Below, in pieces: positions 25,641 to 34,324 of a stretch of DNA of 64,000 bases. How positions within the stretch are numbered: the first letter of the stretch is position 1; every line of letters begins with the position of its first letter. This DNA comes from Paenibacillus naphthalenovorans (GTDB lineage Bacteria > Bacillota > Bacilli > Paenibacillales > NBRC-103111), in assembly GCF_900099895.1 (NCBI RefSeq), contig NZ_FNDY01000001.1, positions 248,001 through 312,000 of the forward strand, in the 5' to 3' direction. Position numbers and translations under genes: made by a program. The notes beneath the pieces were generated by a model. The model was not told the DNA's origin and made no database searches. It saw only the letters and a program-made list of their open reading frames with translations.

Positions 25641-26519
25641 ATGAGAAATCAAGATAAGAGTAAGCTGAAATACCTTTTGTTTGTTCCGGCCATGGTTGTT
25701 CTGATTTCCATGACCATTGTCCCGTTCATCTTTTCTTTGCTGACCAGTATGACTAATTATAAAGCTACGGAACCAGAGAAGTGGAGCTTTGTCGGGCTGG
25801 ATAATTTCACCCGCGCTTTAACCGACCCCGATGTCCAGGCTTCATTCATCAACACGCTGATTTATGTGGGCTGCGCCGTTTTTTTGGAGTTTGTGCTCGG
25901 CATTCTGATTGCGCTGTTATTAAACCGCCAAATGAAAGGAATCACCGTGATCCGGATGCTGCTGCTTCTGCCGATGATGGCCACACCGGTAGCGGTTGGT
26001 CTCATGTGGCGATGGCTGTTTAATACCGATTTCGGCATTATTAATCATTATTTGAACTCGTGGTTCGGCATCACAGGTCCGAATTGGCTTGGAGACCATA
26101 CGCTGTCCATGCCTGTCGTTATTCTGGTCGATGTCTGGCAGTGGACTCCTTTTATGGTGCTTTCTTTGCTCGCGGGACTGCAATCTTTGCCTGACGATCC
26201 GGTGGAAGCCGCCTGGATGGACGGGGCCTCGCCATGGCAATTGTTTTGGCATGTCACCCTTCCGCAGTTAAAGCCCGTGATTCTGGTCGTGCTGTTAATC
26301 CGGATGATCGATGCCTTCAAGTCCTTTGATGTGGTCTGGACCTTAACGAATGGAGGACCCGGGATCAGTACGGAATTATTGAGCCTGCGCGTTTATCGTG
26401 TAGCGTTCAAGTTCTGGGAGACAGGGTATGCTTCGGCGATTTCCTGGCTGTTCTTAATTATGGTCATTTTGATTACCTCTCAGTTTATCCGGTTTCTTTA
26501 CAGGGAAACGCCAAAATAA
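25641..26519 (+). CDS. Sugar ABC transporter permease (MalF-like)
   Basis: This is a 292-residue permease with six predicted helices. The N-terminus KYLLFVPAMVVLISMTIVPF is typical of UgpA/MalF-type subunits. The EAA coupling motif EAAWMDGASPWQLFWHVTLP is at about residues 192-211. It follows the binding protein after a hairpin and pairs with the MalG-like permease 36 bases downstream. Confidence 0.92.
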   Translation: MRNQDKSKLKYLLFVPAMVVLISMTIVPFIFSLLTSMTNYKATEPEKWSFVGLDNFTRALTDPDVQASFINTLIYVGCAVFLEFVLGILIALLLNRQMKGITVIRMLLLLPMMATPVAVGLMWRWLFNTDFGIINHYLNSWFGITGPNWLGDHTLSMPVVILVDVWQWTPFMVLSLLAGLQSLPDDPVEAAWMDGASPWQLFWHVTLPQLKPVILVVLLIRMIDAFKSFDVVWTLTNGGPGISTELLSLRVYRVAFKFWETGYASAISWLFLIMVILITSQFIRFLYRETPK

Positions 26520-26555
26520 TTCAATCGATCCGATCTACATAGTATTGGGGATGAT

Positions 26556-27410
26556 ATGATGGGAATTTTACCGTATAAAACAAAGAAAACCGCGGTTAAC
26601 CGGTTCCTGGATCTATTGACTTACATTATTCTGTTTGTCGCGATCTTCCCGGTGGCGTGGATGGTGTTAACGTCGTTAAAAACATCCTGGGATGCGCAAG
26701 CCTTACCGCCGGTGTGGTTCTTTCTTCCGACCTTTGAGAACTACGGGTCTTTATTTTCAAGTAAAGGATCGTCAAATCAATTCAGCAGCCTGCTGTGGAA
26801 CAGTGTGGTTGTCTCGCTTGTATCCACCTTTTTGTCCATTGTATTCGGAGCATTGGCTTCCTACTCCTTGTCGAGATTTAACTTGAAAAGAGGAAAGGAT
26901 CTGGCGATTTGGATATTGTCCACCCGGATGTTTCCGCCGGCCGCTACGCTGGTACCCGTATTTATGATGATGAGCTGGTTTGATTTGATCGATACGTATA
27001 CCGCTTTGATTATTCCTTATACGGCATTCAATCTTTCGTTTGTGGTGTGGATGCTGAAGGGATTTTTCGATGACATTCCGATCGATCTGGAAGAAGCGGC
27101 GATGATGGACGGCTGCTCCCGGATGACCGCTTTTTATAAAATCATTCTGCCGTTGATCGCTCCCGGTTTGGCTGCAACCGCGATTATATGTCTCATGTTC
27201 AGCTGGAACGAATTTATGTTTGCGTTGGTGCTTTCCAGAAATGATGCCGTCACGGCTCCTGTGATCGCCAACCAATTCATTACGATGTATGGGGTAAAAT
27301 GGGGCGAGTTGACTGCGGCCTCGACCTTAATGACGGTTCCGGTTCTGTTCTTTGCCATTCTCGTAAGGAACCACATGATTAAAGGCTTAACGATGGGTTC
27401 CGTAAAATAA
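26556..27410 (+). CDS. Carbohydrate ABC transporter permease (MalG-like)
   Basis: This is a 284-residue permease with six helices. The first helix is LDLLTYIILFVAIFPVAWMV and the EAA motif is EEAAMMDGCSRMTAFYKIILP at about residues 177-197. The C-terminus has the QFITMYGVKWGELTAAS stretch typical of MalG/LacG proteins. Adjacent in-frame ATGs at 26556 and 26559 both lie near GGGG, so the start is uncertain by one residue. It completes the transporter pore. Confidence 0.92.
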   Translation: MMGILPYKTKKTAVNRFLDLLTYIILFVAIFPVAWMVLTSLKTSWDAQALPPVWFFLPTFENYGSLFSSKGSSNQFSSLLWNSVVVSLVSTFLSIVFGALASYSLSRFNLKRGKDLAIWILSTRMFPPAATLVPVFMMMSWFDLIDTYTALIIPYTAFNLSFVVWMLKGFFDDIPIDLEEAAMMDGCSRMTAFYKIILPLIAPGLAATAIICLMFSWNEFMFALVLSRNDAVTAPVIANQFITMYGVKWGELTAASTLMTVPVLFFAILVRNHMIKGLTMGSVK

Positions 27411-27439
27411 ACAATCCAAAGGGTATGGAGGGTATATGG

Positions 27440-28480
27440 ATGAAAACAATGAAGGGCGTAGTATTTCCAGGGAATAAGCAAGTGCTAGTCAAAGAGTTTC
27501 CGGTTCCCGCTCCGGGTCCCAACGAGGTTTTGATCGAGATGAAGGCATCGGCGATTTGCCGCAGCGATATGAGCCTTTATTATGGAAACCCGGTGGTTGG
27601 CGGCGAGGCGACCAAATCGGGAGCTATCATTCCGGGTCATGAGCCGGCAGGATTGGTGGTCCAAACCGGAGAAGGCGTCGAATCGATTAAAGCAGGAGAC
27701 CGGGTAGCCGTATATTTGGCTGTCGGGTGCGGAGAGTGCTCAAATTGCAAAAGCGGGTATATGATGTTCTGCACCTCCTGGAAATGTGTCGGCTTTGACG
27801 TGCATGGCGGAGATGCCGATTATCTTGTGGTTCCCGAGAAAAATTGCATGAAGCTTCCGGATTCGTTAAGCTATGTGGCCGCTGCCGTATCCACAGATGC
27901 GGTGGGAACGCTGTACCATGCTCAAAAAAGACTGAACATTTCCGGGAAGGATACCTTGGTCATTTTTGGCCTGGGACCGATGGGCGGAGCCGGCATTTTG
28001 GTCGCCAAAGCTTTGGGCGCAACCGTCATCGCTGTCGATATGATCGAAGAGCGGCTGGAGCTTGCCAGAACGGAACTCGGAGCCGACTACACGATCAACG
28101 GCAATACAGAAGACGTCGTCAGCCGAATTCGCGAGATCACGAATGGCAAAGGCGCGGATGCGGCTATCGATTGCTCGGGCAGTCCGATTGCGGAAAATCA
28201 GGCGTTGGACAGTGTGAGAACCCACGGCAGAGTGGCGTTTGTCGGGGAGTGCAGGGAATCCACGATCAAACCAAGCGAGCAGCTCATTCGTAAACAATTA
28301 ACCTTAATCGGCTCGTGGTATTTCCCGATCCAGGAATATGAAGAGATTACGGAATTCATTGTACGCAAAAACGTCCCGGTTGAAAAACTGGTTACACACA
28401 CCTTCCAGTTGGAAGAAGCAGAGAAAGCGTTCCGGTTGTTCGATGAAAGAAAGACCGAAAAAGCCGTATTCGTTTGGTAG
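27440..28480 (+). CDS. Zinc-dependent medium-chain dehydrogenase (sorbitol/threonine dehydrogenase-like)
   Basis: This is a 346-residue MDR-family dehydrogenase. The catalytic zinc site uses CRSD and GHEPAG, and the structural zinc site is CGECSNCKSGYMMFC. The NAD-binding turn is GLGPMGGAG followed by AVDMIEERLELA. ATG 27440 sits seven bases after GGAGGG; the in-frame ATG at 27425 lacks such a site. It is 29 bases after the permease gene, so it belongs to the sugar operon and probably oxidises the imported polyol or sugar at one hydroxyl, taking the role lost with the decayed Gfo/Idh/MocA gene upstream. The exact substrate is unknown. Confidence 0.9.
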   Translation: MKTMKGVVFPGNKQVLVKEFPVPAPGPNEVLIEMKASAICRSDMSLYYGNPVVGGEATKSGAIIPGHEPAGLVVQTGEGVESIKAGDRVAVYLAVGCGECSNCKSGYMMFCTSWKCVGFDVHGGDADYLVVPEKNCMKLPDSLSYVAAAVSTDAVGTLYHAQKRLNISGKDTLVIFGLGPMGGAGILVAKALGATVIAVDMIEERLELARTELGADYTINGNTEDVVSRIREITNGKGADAAIDCSGSPIAENQALDSVRTHGRVAFVGECRESTIKPSEQLIRKQLTLIGSWYFPIQEYEEITEFIVRKNVPVEKLVTHTFQLEEAEKAFRLFDERKTEKAVFVW

Positions 28481-28521
28481 GTTGACACCAATTTCGTATC
28501 CATAGAAGGGAGCATGAACAT

Positions 28522-29367
28522 ATGAAAGGAATCTCGTTTAATACATGGGTGTATAGTTGTTTTCCAAGCTGGCTTCCGTCATATCCATTGGATGAAGTCA
28601 TTAAAAGATTGTCCTCTATGGGCTATGACGGGATCGAGATCGGCTGCGCCAGTCCCCATGCCTGGCCGGATCATTTATCGCACGGGCGGAGAAAGGAAAT
28701 CAAACAGCTGCTCAGAACGCATCAACTGAACGTATCGTCGATGCTGCCCGCTCCGGGCGGGGGGCCGGGGAACAACCCAAGCTCTCCGATTAGAGAAGAA
28801 CGGGAGTTCACAGTTCAGCATTACAAGGATATTATTCTCCTTGCGCATGAATGGGAATGTCCTACCGTGATTTGGATTGCGGGATGGGCCGTCTATGGGA
28901 CTCCGCAGCAGGAGGCATGGAATTACAGTCTTCAAGGGCTGGTGGAGTGTGCCCGATATGCAAAGGAGCTTGGCGTCACGCTGGTAGTGGAGCCGACGCC
29001 TACAGACAGCAATTTGGTCGAGACCGCAGACGACGCCCTCTTGCTGGCGGAGCAAACCGGTGAAGATAACGTCAAAGTGATGTTTGATACCTTCCATGCG
29101 CTCTATCGGAGCGAGGTATCCAGTGACTACGTGTACCGCATGAAAGATAAGCTTCACCATATCCATATATCCGATGCCGACCGTCTTCCGCCGGGACAAG
29201 GAAACTGCAATTTCGACGCTGTGTTGAAAGCTCTGAAAGAGATCGACTACCAAGGCTATTTGACGATGGAGGTCGGCTTCCATACCCGCAAAGCCGATCC
29301 CGATTGGTATGCGGCCGCATCGATCGACTATTTGAAGAACAAATTAAAAGAGATTCAATGGGGTTAA
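28522..29367 (+). CDS. Sugar phosphate isomerase/epimerase (xylose isomerase-like TIM barrel)
   Basis: This is a 281-residue AP-endonuclease-2/IolE-type barrel. Metal-site segments are VVEPTPTD, KVMFDTFH, HHIHISDADR and LTMEVGFH, spread along the barrel in the order expected for Glu, Asp/His, His/Asp and Glu ligands. AAGGGAG lies ten bases before ATG. It is the last gene of the sugar operon, followed by a terminator. A job as isomerase or epimerase of the oxidised sugar made by the zinc dehydrogenase is likely. Inosose, tagatose and hydroxypyruvate isomerases share this fold. Confidence 0.88.
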   Translation: MKGISFNTWVYSCFPSWLPSYPLDEVIKRLSSMGYDGIEIGCASPHAWPDHLSHGRRKEIKQLLRTHQLNVSSMLPAPGGGPGNNPSSPIREEREFTVQHYKDIILLAHEWECPTVIWIAGWAVYGTPQQEAWNYSLQGLVECARYAKELGVTLVVEPTPTDSNLVETADDALLLAEQTGEDNVKVMFDTFHALYRSEVSSDYVYRMKDKLHHIHISDADRLPPGQGNCNFDAVLKALKEIDYQGYLTMEVGFHTRKADPDWYAAASIDYLKNKLKEIQWG

Positions 29368-29378
29368 ACCGCCATCAG

Positions 29379-29424
29379 AACAAGCTGTCGCCTAATATGC
29401 CTAAATGACAGCTTGTTTTGTTTG
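29379..29424 (+). terminator. Terminator of the sugar operon
   Basis: AACAAGCTGTC (29379-29389) pairs with GACAGCTTGTT (29407-29417), followed by TTGTTTGG. Confidence 0.85.
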
Positions 29425-29432
29425 GTCAATAT

Positions 29433-29704
29433 TTAGAAAAGGATGTTTTCGATAAGAGCGAACCCTGCCAAATTTACACCGGCGGGAGAAGGATTGCTGA
29501 AGCCGACCGGGGCGATCATACTGACCGTATCCGTCGGAGCGCCCCAAGGCAGGGCATAGCTAAGCTTATTATTGATGACCTGAATTTGCCCTGCAGCGGG
29601 TACCGAAGTACCGCCAAATATACGGCCAACCGGTTGGGATTAGGCTGAATGAGGATATTGTCTTCAATCAGTATCGTAACCAAGTTCTTCGAAAAAGTTA
29701 GCGG
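29433..29704 (-). pseudogene. Possible decayed small gene of unknown family
   Basis: On the minus strand a frame ending at TAA 29433-29435 reads back through about 60 codons of protein-like sequence, including GGTSVPAAGQIQVINNKL and APVGFSNPSPAGVNLAGF. A second frame, one base off, continues it upstream as VTILIEDNILIQPNPNRLAVY and ends at a stop near 29705. One missing T in the run near 29620 would join them. No good start codon or ribosome site is visible. I do not recognise the family. Within the 595-base gap 29368-29962 the remainder (29705-29962) shows only AT-rich upstream sequence of the next gene. Confidence 0.35.
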
Positions 29705-29962
29705 CTATGGGTAAAAGAATAATCGAGCTTCCGCTTCTTGTCATATGATCGGCGCAGTTCTCCTGAATGAACAGCAATTGATTGGATTGATGCTCTGGGT
29801 ATTCACCGATTCGTACAATATTTTCGGATCGGATGGCTGTCCTAACCTCGGAACATCAGGTTTTGAAAATAGGACTTGCAGGAAAACGACCCGGTTTAAT
29901 AGAATGGTTATACATTGTTTGAATAATGCGACATATCTATTTTAGCCAAGGGGGAAATACCG

Positions 29963-31867
29963 TTGAATGTCACGCAATCATGGCAGCAATTCGTGCTGAA
30001 AGGGGAAGCGGACGCGAATATTCGCAAGGAAGTCCTGGATTCATGGTATAGGTGCAGGCAGATCGGTATTTCTTATGAATTGGATCAGGTTGCTTCTCAT
30101 ATTGGCAGAGATGAGTTTATCGATAAGCGCAAAAAAAACGAAGAGCTACTGGCAGCCGCTATCCCGGTGATGGAAGAAATGTACAGTTATTTAAAGGGTG
30201 GAGGTTACCTGCTCCTTCTTGCCGATGCAGATGGATATTTGATCGAAATGATGGCCGATGCGAAAGCGCAGCATGTGTGCGATCGGGGAGGAATTACACC
30301 CGGTGCCAGATGGATGGAGGATAACGTAGGTTCTACTGGACTTTCCATTGCGCTAAGGACACGTATGGCTATAGCCACATCCGCCAATGAACACTATTGC
30401 ACCGCTTTCCGGGTATGGGATTGCTCGGCTTGTCCCATATTTGTCGACGGAGAATATATGGGGGTGTTCGACATCTGCCGGGTAGGTCCGGGCAATGACA
30501 TCCGCGAGCTGTACACGTTGGCGGTCTCCGGAGCACGGTCTGTTGCCGAGAGATTGCGTTATGACCGAAACAGAGTAAAAGAAGAAATCCTGTCGGAAAT
30601 TCTCCTGCGTTCCTGGGATATCAATTTGCAGTCCACGGGTATTTTTTCCTTCGACAAGTGGGGGAAGATCATTCATAAGAATAAACGGGCATCTGAATTT
30701 ATCCATCTGCTTCAGCAGGAGAACCAAAGATTGCATCCTTCTGCACAGACCAACGAGCATCCCATCATCAACCAATTGAACATTCAATCGGATGAAACGG
30801 CCGAGATTTTCCTTGAGGGACAAAGATACCTGCTTGAATCGAAAAAATTGACAAAGCAGAACGAAAACCTGGCCATGGTTGTGTTGGTCAAGACGGAAGC
30901 GCAGAAAAAAAAGGCCCCGTCGGCGGCAAAGCCTGAGGGAAAGGAACCGTCTGCAGTTCATGCTGCTTTTAAAACAAAAAATCCGACGTTTTTGAAAACG
31001 CTTCACATGGCGGCGAAAGCGGCCAAAAGCGATGCGGGGATACTACTCCGTGGGGAAAGCGGCACGGGCAAGGATTACATGTCCAGAGCGATACATCGCG
31101 AAAGCAGCAGAAACGGCAAACCTTTTATTGCGTTAAACTGCGCCTCTTTGCCGAAGGAGCTGATTGCCTCCGAGCTTTTCGGTTATGCGGCAGGCGCCTT
31201 TACCGGAGCCAGGCAGCAGGGAAACCCTGGAAAAATAGAAGCGGCGAACGGGGGCACCTTGTTCTTGGATGAGATTGCCGACATGCCTCTCGAGCTCCAG
31301 GCGGTATTACTCCGTGCACTGGAGGAGAAGCAAATTACAAGAGTCGGAAGCACAACCCCTATTCCTGTGGATGTGCGTTTTATTGCAGCCACTCATAAGG
31401 ATTTACGGCTGCTGGTGGAAAAAGGGGAGTTCCGCGAAGACCTGTTATACCGGCTCAATGTGTTTACGGTTCATATTCCTCCGTTACGGGAACGGCCGGA
31501 AGATTTGGAGCATTTGCTGAATCAGATGCTTTCCGCAGCTTGTGACAAAGCAAAGCGCAATCAGATGATTTGTACGCCGGAAGCGATGGAGCTCTTTCGG
31601 CACTACACCTGGCCAGGCAATTTACGCGAGCTTCGAAATGTAATGGACAGAATAGCGTATCTTCATGAACAGGATCAGTTGGAAGCCCGTCATGTACTAG
31701 AATATTTGGATATGGGAAACAAGAGCCCCATCCGCATGAGCGAACGGGAGCAGATTGAATGGGCCTTAAAAACGGCCAACGGAAACCGGGTTCAAGCGGC
31801 CAGATCGCTGAATATCTCGCGAAGCGCTTTATATCGGAAAATGGAAAAGCATGGCATAAACTGTTGA
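29963..31867 (+). CDS. Sigma-54-dependent transcriptional activator (AcoR-like)
   Basis: This is a 634-residue enhancer-binding protein. A GAF-type sensor domain (about 75-200) includes NVGSTGLSIALRTRMAIA and a Cys-containing WDCSACPIF. The AAA+ domain has Walker A GESGTGKD at 364-371, the sigma-54-contacting loop GAFTGA at 411-416 and GGTLFLDEIADM. A Fis-type helix-turn-helix (about 595-632) contains AARSLNISRSALYRKM. The start is TTG 29963 after AGGGGGAAA. AcoR-like proteins activate acetoin and other catabolic operons from -24/-12 promoters. The perfectly spaced promoter at 32051-32066 directly downstream is the obvious target. Confidence 0.93.
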   Translation: MNVTQSWQQFVLKGEADANIRKEVLDSWYRCRQIGISYELDQVASHIGRDEFIDKRKKNEELLAAAIPVMEEMYSYLKGGGYLLLLADADGYLIEMMADAKAQHVCDRGGITPGARWMEDNVGSTGLSIALRTRMAIATSANEHYCTAFRVWDCSACPIFVDGEYMGVFDICRVGPGNDIRELYTLAVSGARSVAERLRYDRNRVKEEILSEILLRSWDINLQSTGIFSFDKWGKIIHKNKRASEFIHLLQQENQRLHPSAQTNEHPIINQLNIQSDETAEIFLEGQRYLLESKKLTKQNENLAMVVLVKTEAQKKKAPSAAKPEGKEPSAVHAAFKTKNPTFLKTLHMAAKAAKSDAGILLRGESGTGKDYMSRAIHRESSRNGKPFIALNCASLPKELIASELFGYAAGAFTGARQQGNPGKIEAANGGTLFLDEIADMPLELQAVLLRALEEKQITRVGSTTPIPVDVRFIAATHKDLRLLVEKGEFREDLLYRLNVFTVHIPPLRERPEDLEHLLNQMLSAACDKAKRNQMICTPEAMELFRHYTWPGNLRELRNVMDRIAYLHEQDQLEARHVLEYLDMGNKSPIRMSEREQIEWALKTANGNRVQAARSLNISRSALYRKMEKHGINC

Positions 31868-31885
31868 ATCGACTCCTCCTTCTCG

Positions 31886-31917
31886 GACAACTCAACTCCT
31901 TGAGTTGTCTTTTTTTC
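31886..31917 (+). terminator. Terminator after the sigma-54 activator
   Basis: GACAACTCAA (31886-31895) pairs over ten bases with TTGAGTTGTC (31900-31909) with a four-base loop, followed by seven or more T. Confidence 0.9.
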
Positions 31918-31924
31918 TGGAGTC

Positions 31925-31949
31925 CCGGTGTTCGTTGTCCGGACACCGG
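31925..31949 (+). promoter_or_regulatory. Candidate upstream activating site for the sigma-54 activator
   Basis: The inverted repeat CCGGTGT (31925-31931) / ACACCGG (31943-31949) also encloses the perfect palindrome TGTCCGGACA at 31936-31945. It lies about 100 bases upstream of the -24/-12 promoter, the normal distance for an enhancer-binding protein site. Confidence 0.5.
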
Positions 31950-32050
31950 ATGTGCCATGAAACAGGGGAGGCGGGCTTGCGATGAAATGATGAGGGGTGA
32001 AACGGCAGATGCTTACTGAGGTTAAAACAATGTTAAAGCATAAACTCTAT

Positions 32051-32066
32051 TGGCGTGGTTTTTGCT
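32051..32066 (+). promoter_or_regulatory. Sigma-54 (-24/-12) promoter
   Basis: TGGCGTG-GTTT-TTGCT keeps the invariant GG and GC at exact sigma-54 spacing and differs from the TGGCACG-N4-TTGCW consensus at two positions. It lies 69 bases before ATG 32135 and just downstream of an AcoR-like activator gene. Confidence 0.85.
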
Positions 32067-32134
32067 AATTTATAAGGCAAGTAGGGAAATTCACCAGTCT
32101 CTACTCCAAACCGATCTGAAGGAGGCAATTGGAA

Positions 32135-32524
32135 ATGACAGTTGCAGCAAAGCAATGGACCACGGAGTTTAAAGAGATCAATGACAGCAATGAAGAGCTG
32201 AACGCCCACGGGAAGTTTTTTACCTGCTCGTATCTATTGGATATGGAGACGACGAAGGTCCTGATTCAAACGCACGCGGGAAAAATTGTAAACGTCACCA
32301 TGGACCCGGGCCCTCTCGAGCATTATCAATTTGCCATTCGTGCCAGCGCAGATACGTGGCGCAAGTTTTCCCAGCCTACCCCGCCGCCGATGTATCACGG
32401 CATTTGGGCGGCAAGCTTCCAGCGCGATATGAAACTGGAGGGCGACTTGCTTGTATTAATGCAAAATCTTCGCTGCCTTACCACCCAGTTGGAATTGCTC
32501 CGGGTTGTAGGTGTACCGGTATAA
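32135..32524 (+). CDS. Small protein, possibly SCP2-like sterol-carrier fold
   Basis: This is a 129-residue cytoplasmic protein without signal peptide. AAGGAGG lies nine bases before ATG 32135. The central and C-terminal part (IRASADTWRKFSQP, then MKLEGDLLVLMQNLRCLTTQL) resembles SCP2-type domains, where a conserved stretch ends in a GD-L-hydrophobic helix. I am not certain of the family. It is the first gene behind the sigma-54 promoter and precedes an alpha/beta hydrolase by 34 bases, so it is probably an accessory or substrate-binding subunit of the same pathway. Confidence 0.55.
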   Translation: MTVAAKQWTTEFKEINDSNEELNAHGKFFTCSYLLDMETTKVLIQTHAGKIVNVTMDPGPLEHYQFAIRASADTWRKFSQPTPPPMYHGIWAASFQRDMKLEGDLLVLMQNLRCLTTQLELLRVVGVPV

Positions 32525-32558
32525 AAACGGATAAACGATAAAAAGGAGGAAACAAGCG

Positions 32559-33425
32559 ATGCCTAAAGCTACATTTTCACCCGTAACGGGCCGTTATGTC
32601 ACGATTGAAGTGGATGGGGATGAATATAAAGTATTTTATTTGGAGAACGGAACGGGACAGCCCATTGTCTGCCAGCACACGGCAGGTTGTCACAACCATC
32701 AATGGCGGGGGCTTCTCGAGGATGAAGAATTCACGAACAATTATCGCATTATCGCTTATGATCTGCCGAGGCATGGAAAATCCGATCCTCCGCTGAATCG
32801 TGAATGGTGGAAGGAAGAGTATAAGCTGTCTGCCGATTTTTATACTAAATTTATCGTTACCCTGTGCGATGCGCTCGAGCTGGAAAATCCGATTTTCATA
32901 GGTTCGTCGTTTGGAGGAAACGTAGCTCTTCAGCTTGCTCTTCGCTATCCGGACCGTTTTGCTGCGGTCATTCCGGTTGAAGCGGCGGATTACTCTCCGG
33001 GCTTTTATCTGGACTGGTGGCATCATCCGCATGCGAATGCAGCTCAAGTATGCGCCAGCGGAGTATGGGATCTTATGGCTCCGCAATCGCCGGATCAGGA
33101 TCGCTGGGCAACGTGGTTTTATTACTCCCAGGGCTCGGAAGCGTTTAAGGGGGATTTGTATTTCTACTCCGTCGATCATGATCTTCGCGGCAAGCTGGAT
33201 CAAATTCAGGGGGACAAAGTCAAGGTTGTCATGCTCACGGGAGAATACGACTATCTCACTACGCCTGAAGACGGTAGGCGAACCGCAAGCCAAATCAAAA
33301 ATGCCGAATTTATCGAAATGGCCGGCATCGGCCACTTCCCGATGAGTGAAAATCACGAAGTGTTCCGAAAGTACCTTGCCCAAGCATTGGAGCTCATCCG
33401 CGCGGCCAGCACAGCCAAAGCGTAA
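32559..33425 (+). CDS. Alpha/beta hydrolase
   Basis: This is a 288-residue alpha/beta hydrolase-fold enzyme. The nucleophile elbow GSSFG places Ser117, the acid is the Asp in LTGEYDYLT, and the histidine is in GIGHFPMSEN. AYDLPRHGKSDPP marks the strand-4 region. AAGGAGG precedes the ATG by nine bases. It shares the sigma-54-driven transcript with the small SCP2-like protein. Hydrolysis of an ester or amide is expected. A deformylase role like NicD in nicotinate breakdown is conceivable beside the nicotinamidase-like gene downstream, but unproven. Confidence 0.9.
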   Translation: MPKATFSPVTGRYVTIEVDGDEYKVFYLENGTGQPIVCQHTAGCHNHQWRGLLEDEEFTNNYRIIAYDLPRHGKSDPPLNREWWKEEYKLSADFYTKFIVTLCDALELENPIFIGSSFGGNVALQLALRYPDRFAAVIPVEAADYSPGFYLDWWHHPHANAAQVCASGVWDLMAPQSPDQDRWATWFYYSQGSEAFKGDLYFYSVDHDLRGKLDQIQGDKVKVVMLTGEYDYLTTPEDGRRTASQIKNAEFIEMAGIGHFPMSENHEVFRKYLAQALELIRAASTAKA

Positions 33426-33431
33426 AAATTC

Positions 33432-33470
33432 AGAGCCATTCACGACTGCTGTCGCGGATGGCTCTTTTTG
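33432..33470 (+). terminator. Terminator after the alpha/beta hydrolase
   Basis: AGAGCCAT (33432-33439) pairs with ATGGCTCT (33458-33465), followed by TTTTTG. The next gene is therefore either read through to or has its own promoter. Confidence 0.75.
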
Positions 33471-33527
33471 AGTTATACTGGAGAGAAAGGACAAGCGCTG
33501 CCAAATCATGAATAGGGGTGGTTCATA

Positions 33528-34301
33528 ATGAAATCGGATAACATCATGCTGTTTGTGATTGACCCGCAGAATGATTTTATGGATGACGGGGCACTGCCCG
33601 TCGCAGGAGCCAAAAAAGATATGGCGCGGCTGGAGGCGTTCATTACTGCGAATGAACGCGCCATTGCACGCATAGGCTATTCGCTGGATACCCACCAGCC
33701 GATATCGATTTTCTTTTCCGTATGGTGGGCTGATCAAGACGGGCAATCCCCAAAGTCCTACACGACGATTACTTATGACGATGTTATGGCCGGCCGGTGG
33801 AGTCCGTGCTTTCATCCGGATGAAAGCTTGCAGTGCCTGAGTCAGCTGAGGTCCATCATGATTTGGGCGGATCACTGTCTTCAAGGAACGCCGGGCGCAG
33901 CCGTAGAGCCAAATATTTACCACGCGATCATCCGGCATTCCCGCAGGAAAGGGCTCAATCCTTTGGTAATTGAAAAAGGGCTTGATCCGATTAGCGATAT
34001 GTACGGCATCGTTCATCCGGAGTATAACCCGATGAACCGTTACGATGATCGGATGATCAATGAATTCAGGAAGTATGATGAAGTCATTTTCGCCGGCGAA
34101 GCGGCATCACACTGTGTGCTGACTTCGGTCAAGCAGGTCATGGTTTTGTTCGAACAAGAGACCGTCAAGCCCCGGTTCAGCATCCTTACGGACTGCATGA
34201 GCCCGATTGCCGGTTTTGAAGAGGCGACTAGCGCCGCCTTTGATGAACTTGCAGACCGGTATGGTCTGCGCTTCCTAACGTCGAAGGCTATTCTGGATTA
34301 A
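33528..34301 (+). CDS. Nicotinamidase-like cysteine hydrolase (isochorismatase superfamily)
   Basis: This is a 257-residue isochorismatase-fold hydrolase. The catalytic triad is Asp12 (VIDPQNDF), Lys150 (VIEKGLDP) and Cys196 (GEAASHCVL). The metal motif SLDTHQ (Asp54, His56) and the WADHCLQGTPGA segment are characteristic of nicotinamidases rather than plain isochorismatases. It releases ammonia from an amide such as nicotinamide. GGGGTGG precedes ATG. It is convergent with the dimethylformamidase genes, whose stop lies 24 bases away. The region after residue 85 has an unusually long insert before WADHC, so a different amide substrate is possible. Confidence 0.87.
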   Translation: MKSDNIMLFVIDPQNDFMDDGALPVAGAKKDMARLEAFITANERAIARIGYSLDTHQPISIFFSVWWADQDGQSPKSYTTITYDDVMAGRWSPCFHPDESLQCLSQLRSIMIWADHCLQGTPGAAVEPNIYHAIIRHSRRKGLNPLVIEKGLDPISDMYGIVHPEYNPMNRYDDRMINEFRKYDEVIFAGEAASHCVLTSVKQVMVLFEQETVKPRFSILTDCMSPIAGFEEATSAAFDELADRYGLRFLTSKAILD

Positions 34302-34324
34302 CAACGGGAACGACGTCTGCAGAA

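Noticed and set aside
32577-34016. A 479-codon minus-strand frame
   Set aside because: It is antisense to two enzymes with intact catalytic motifs and reads as basic, low-information sequence.
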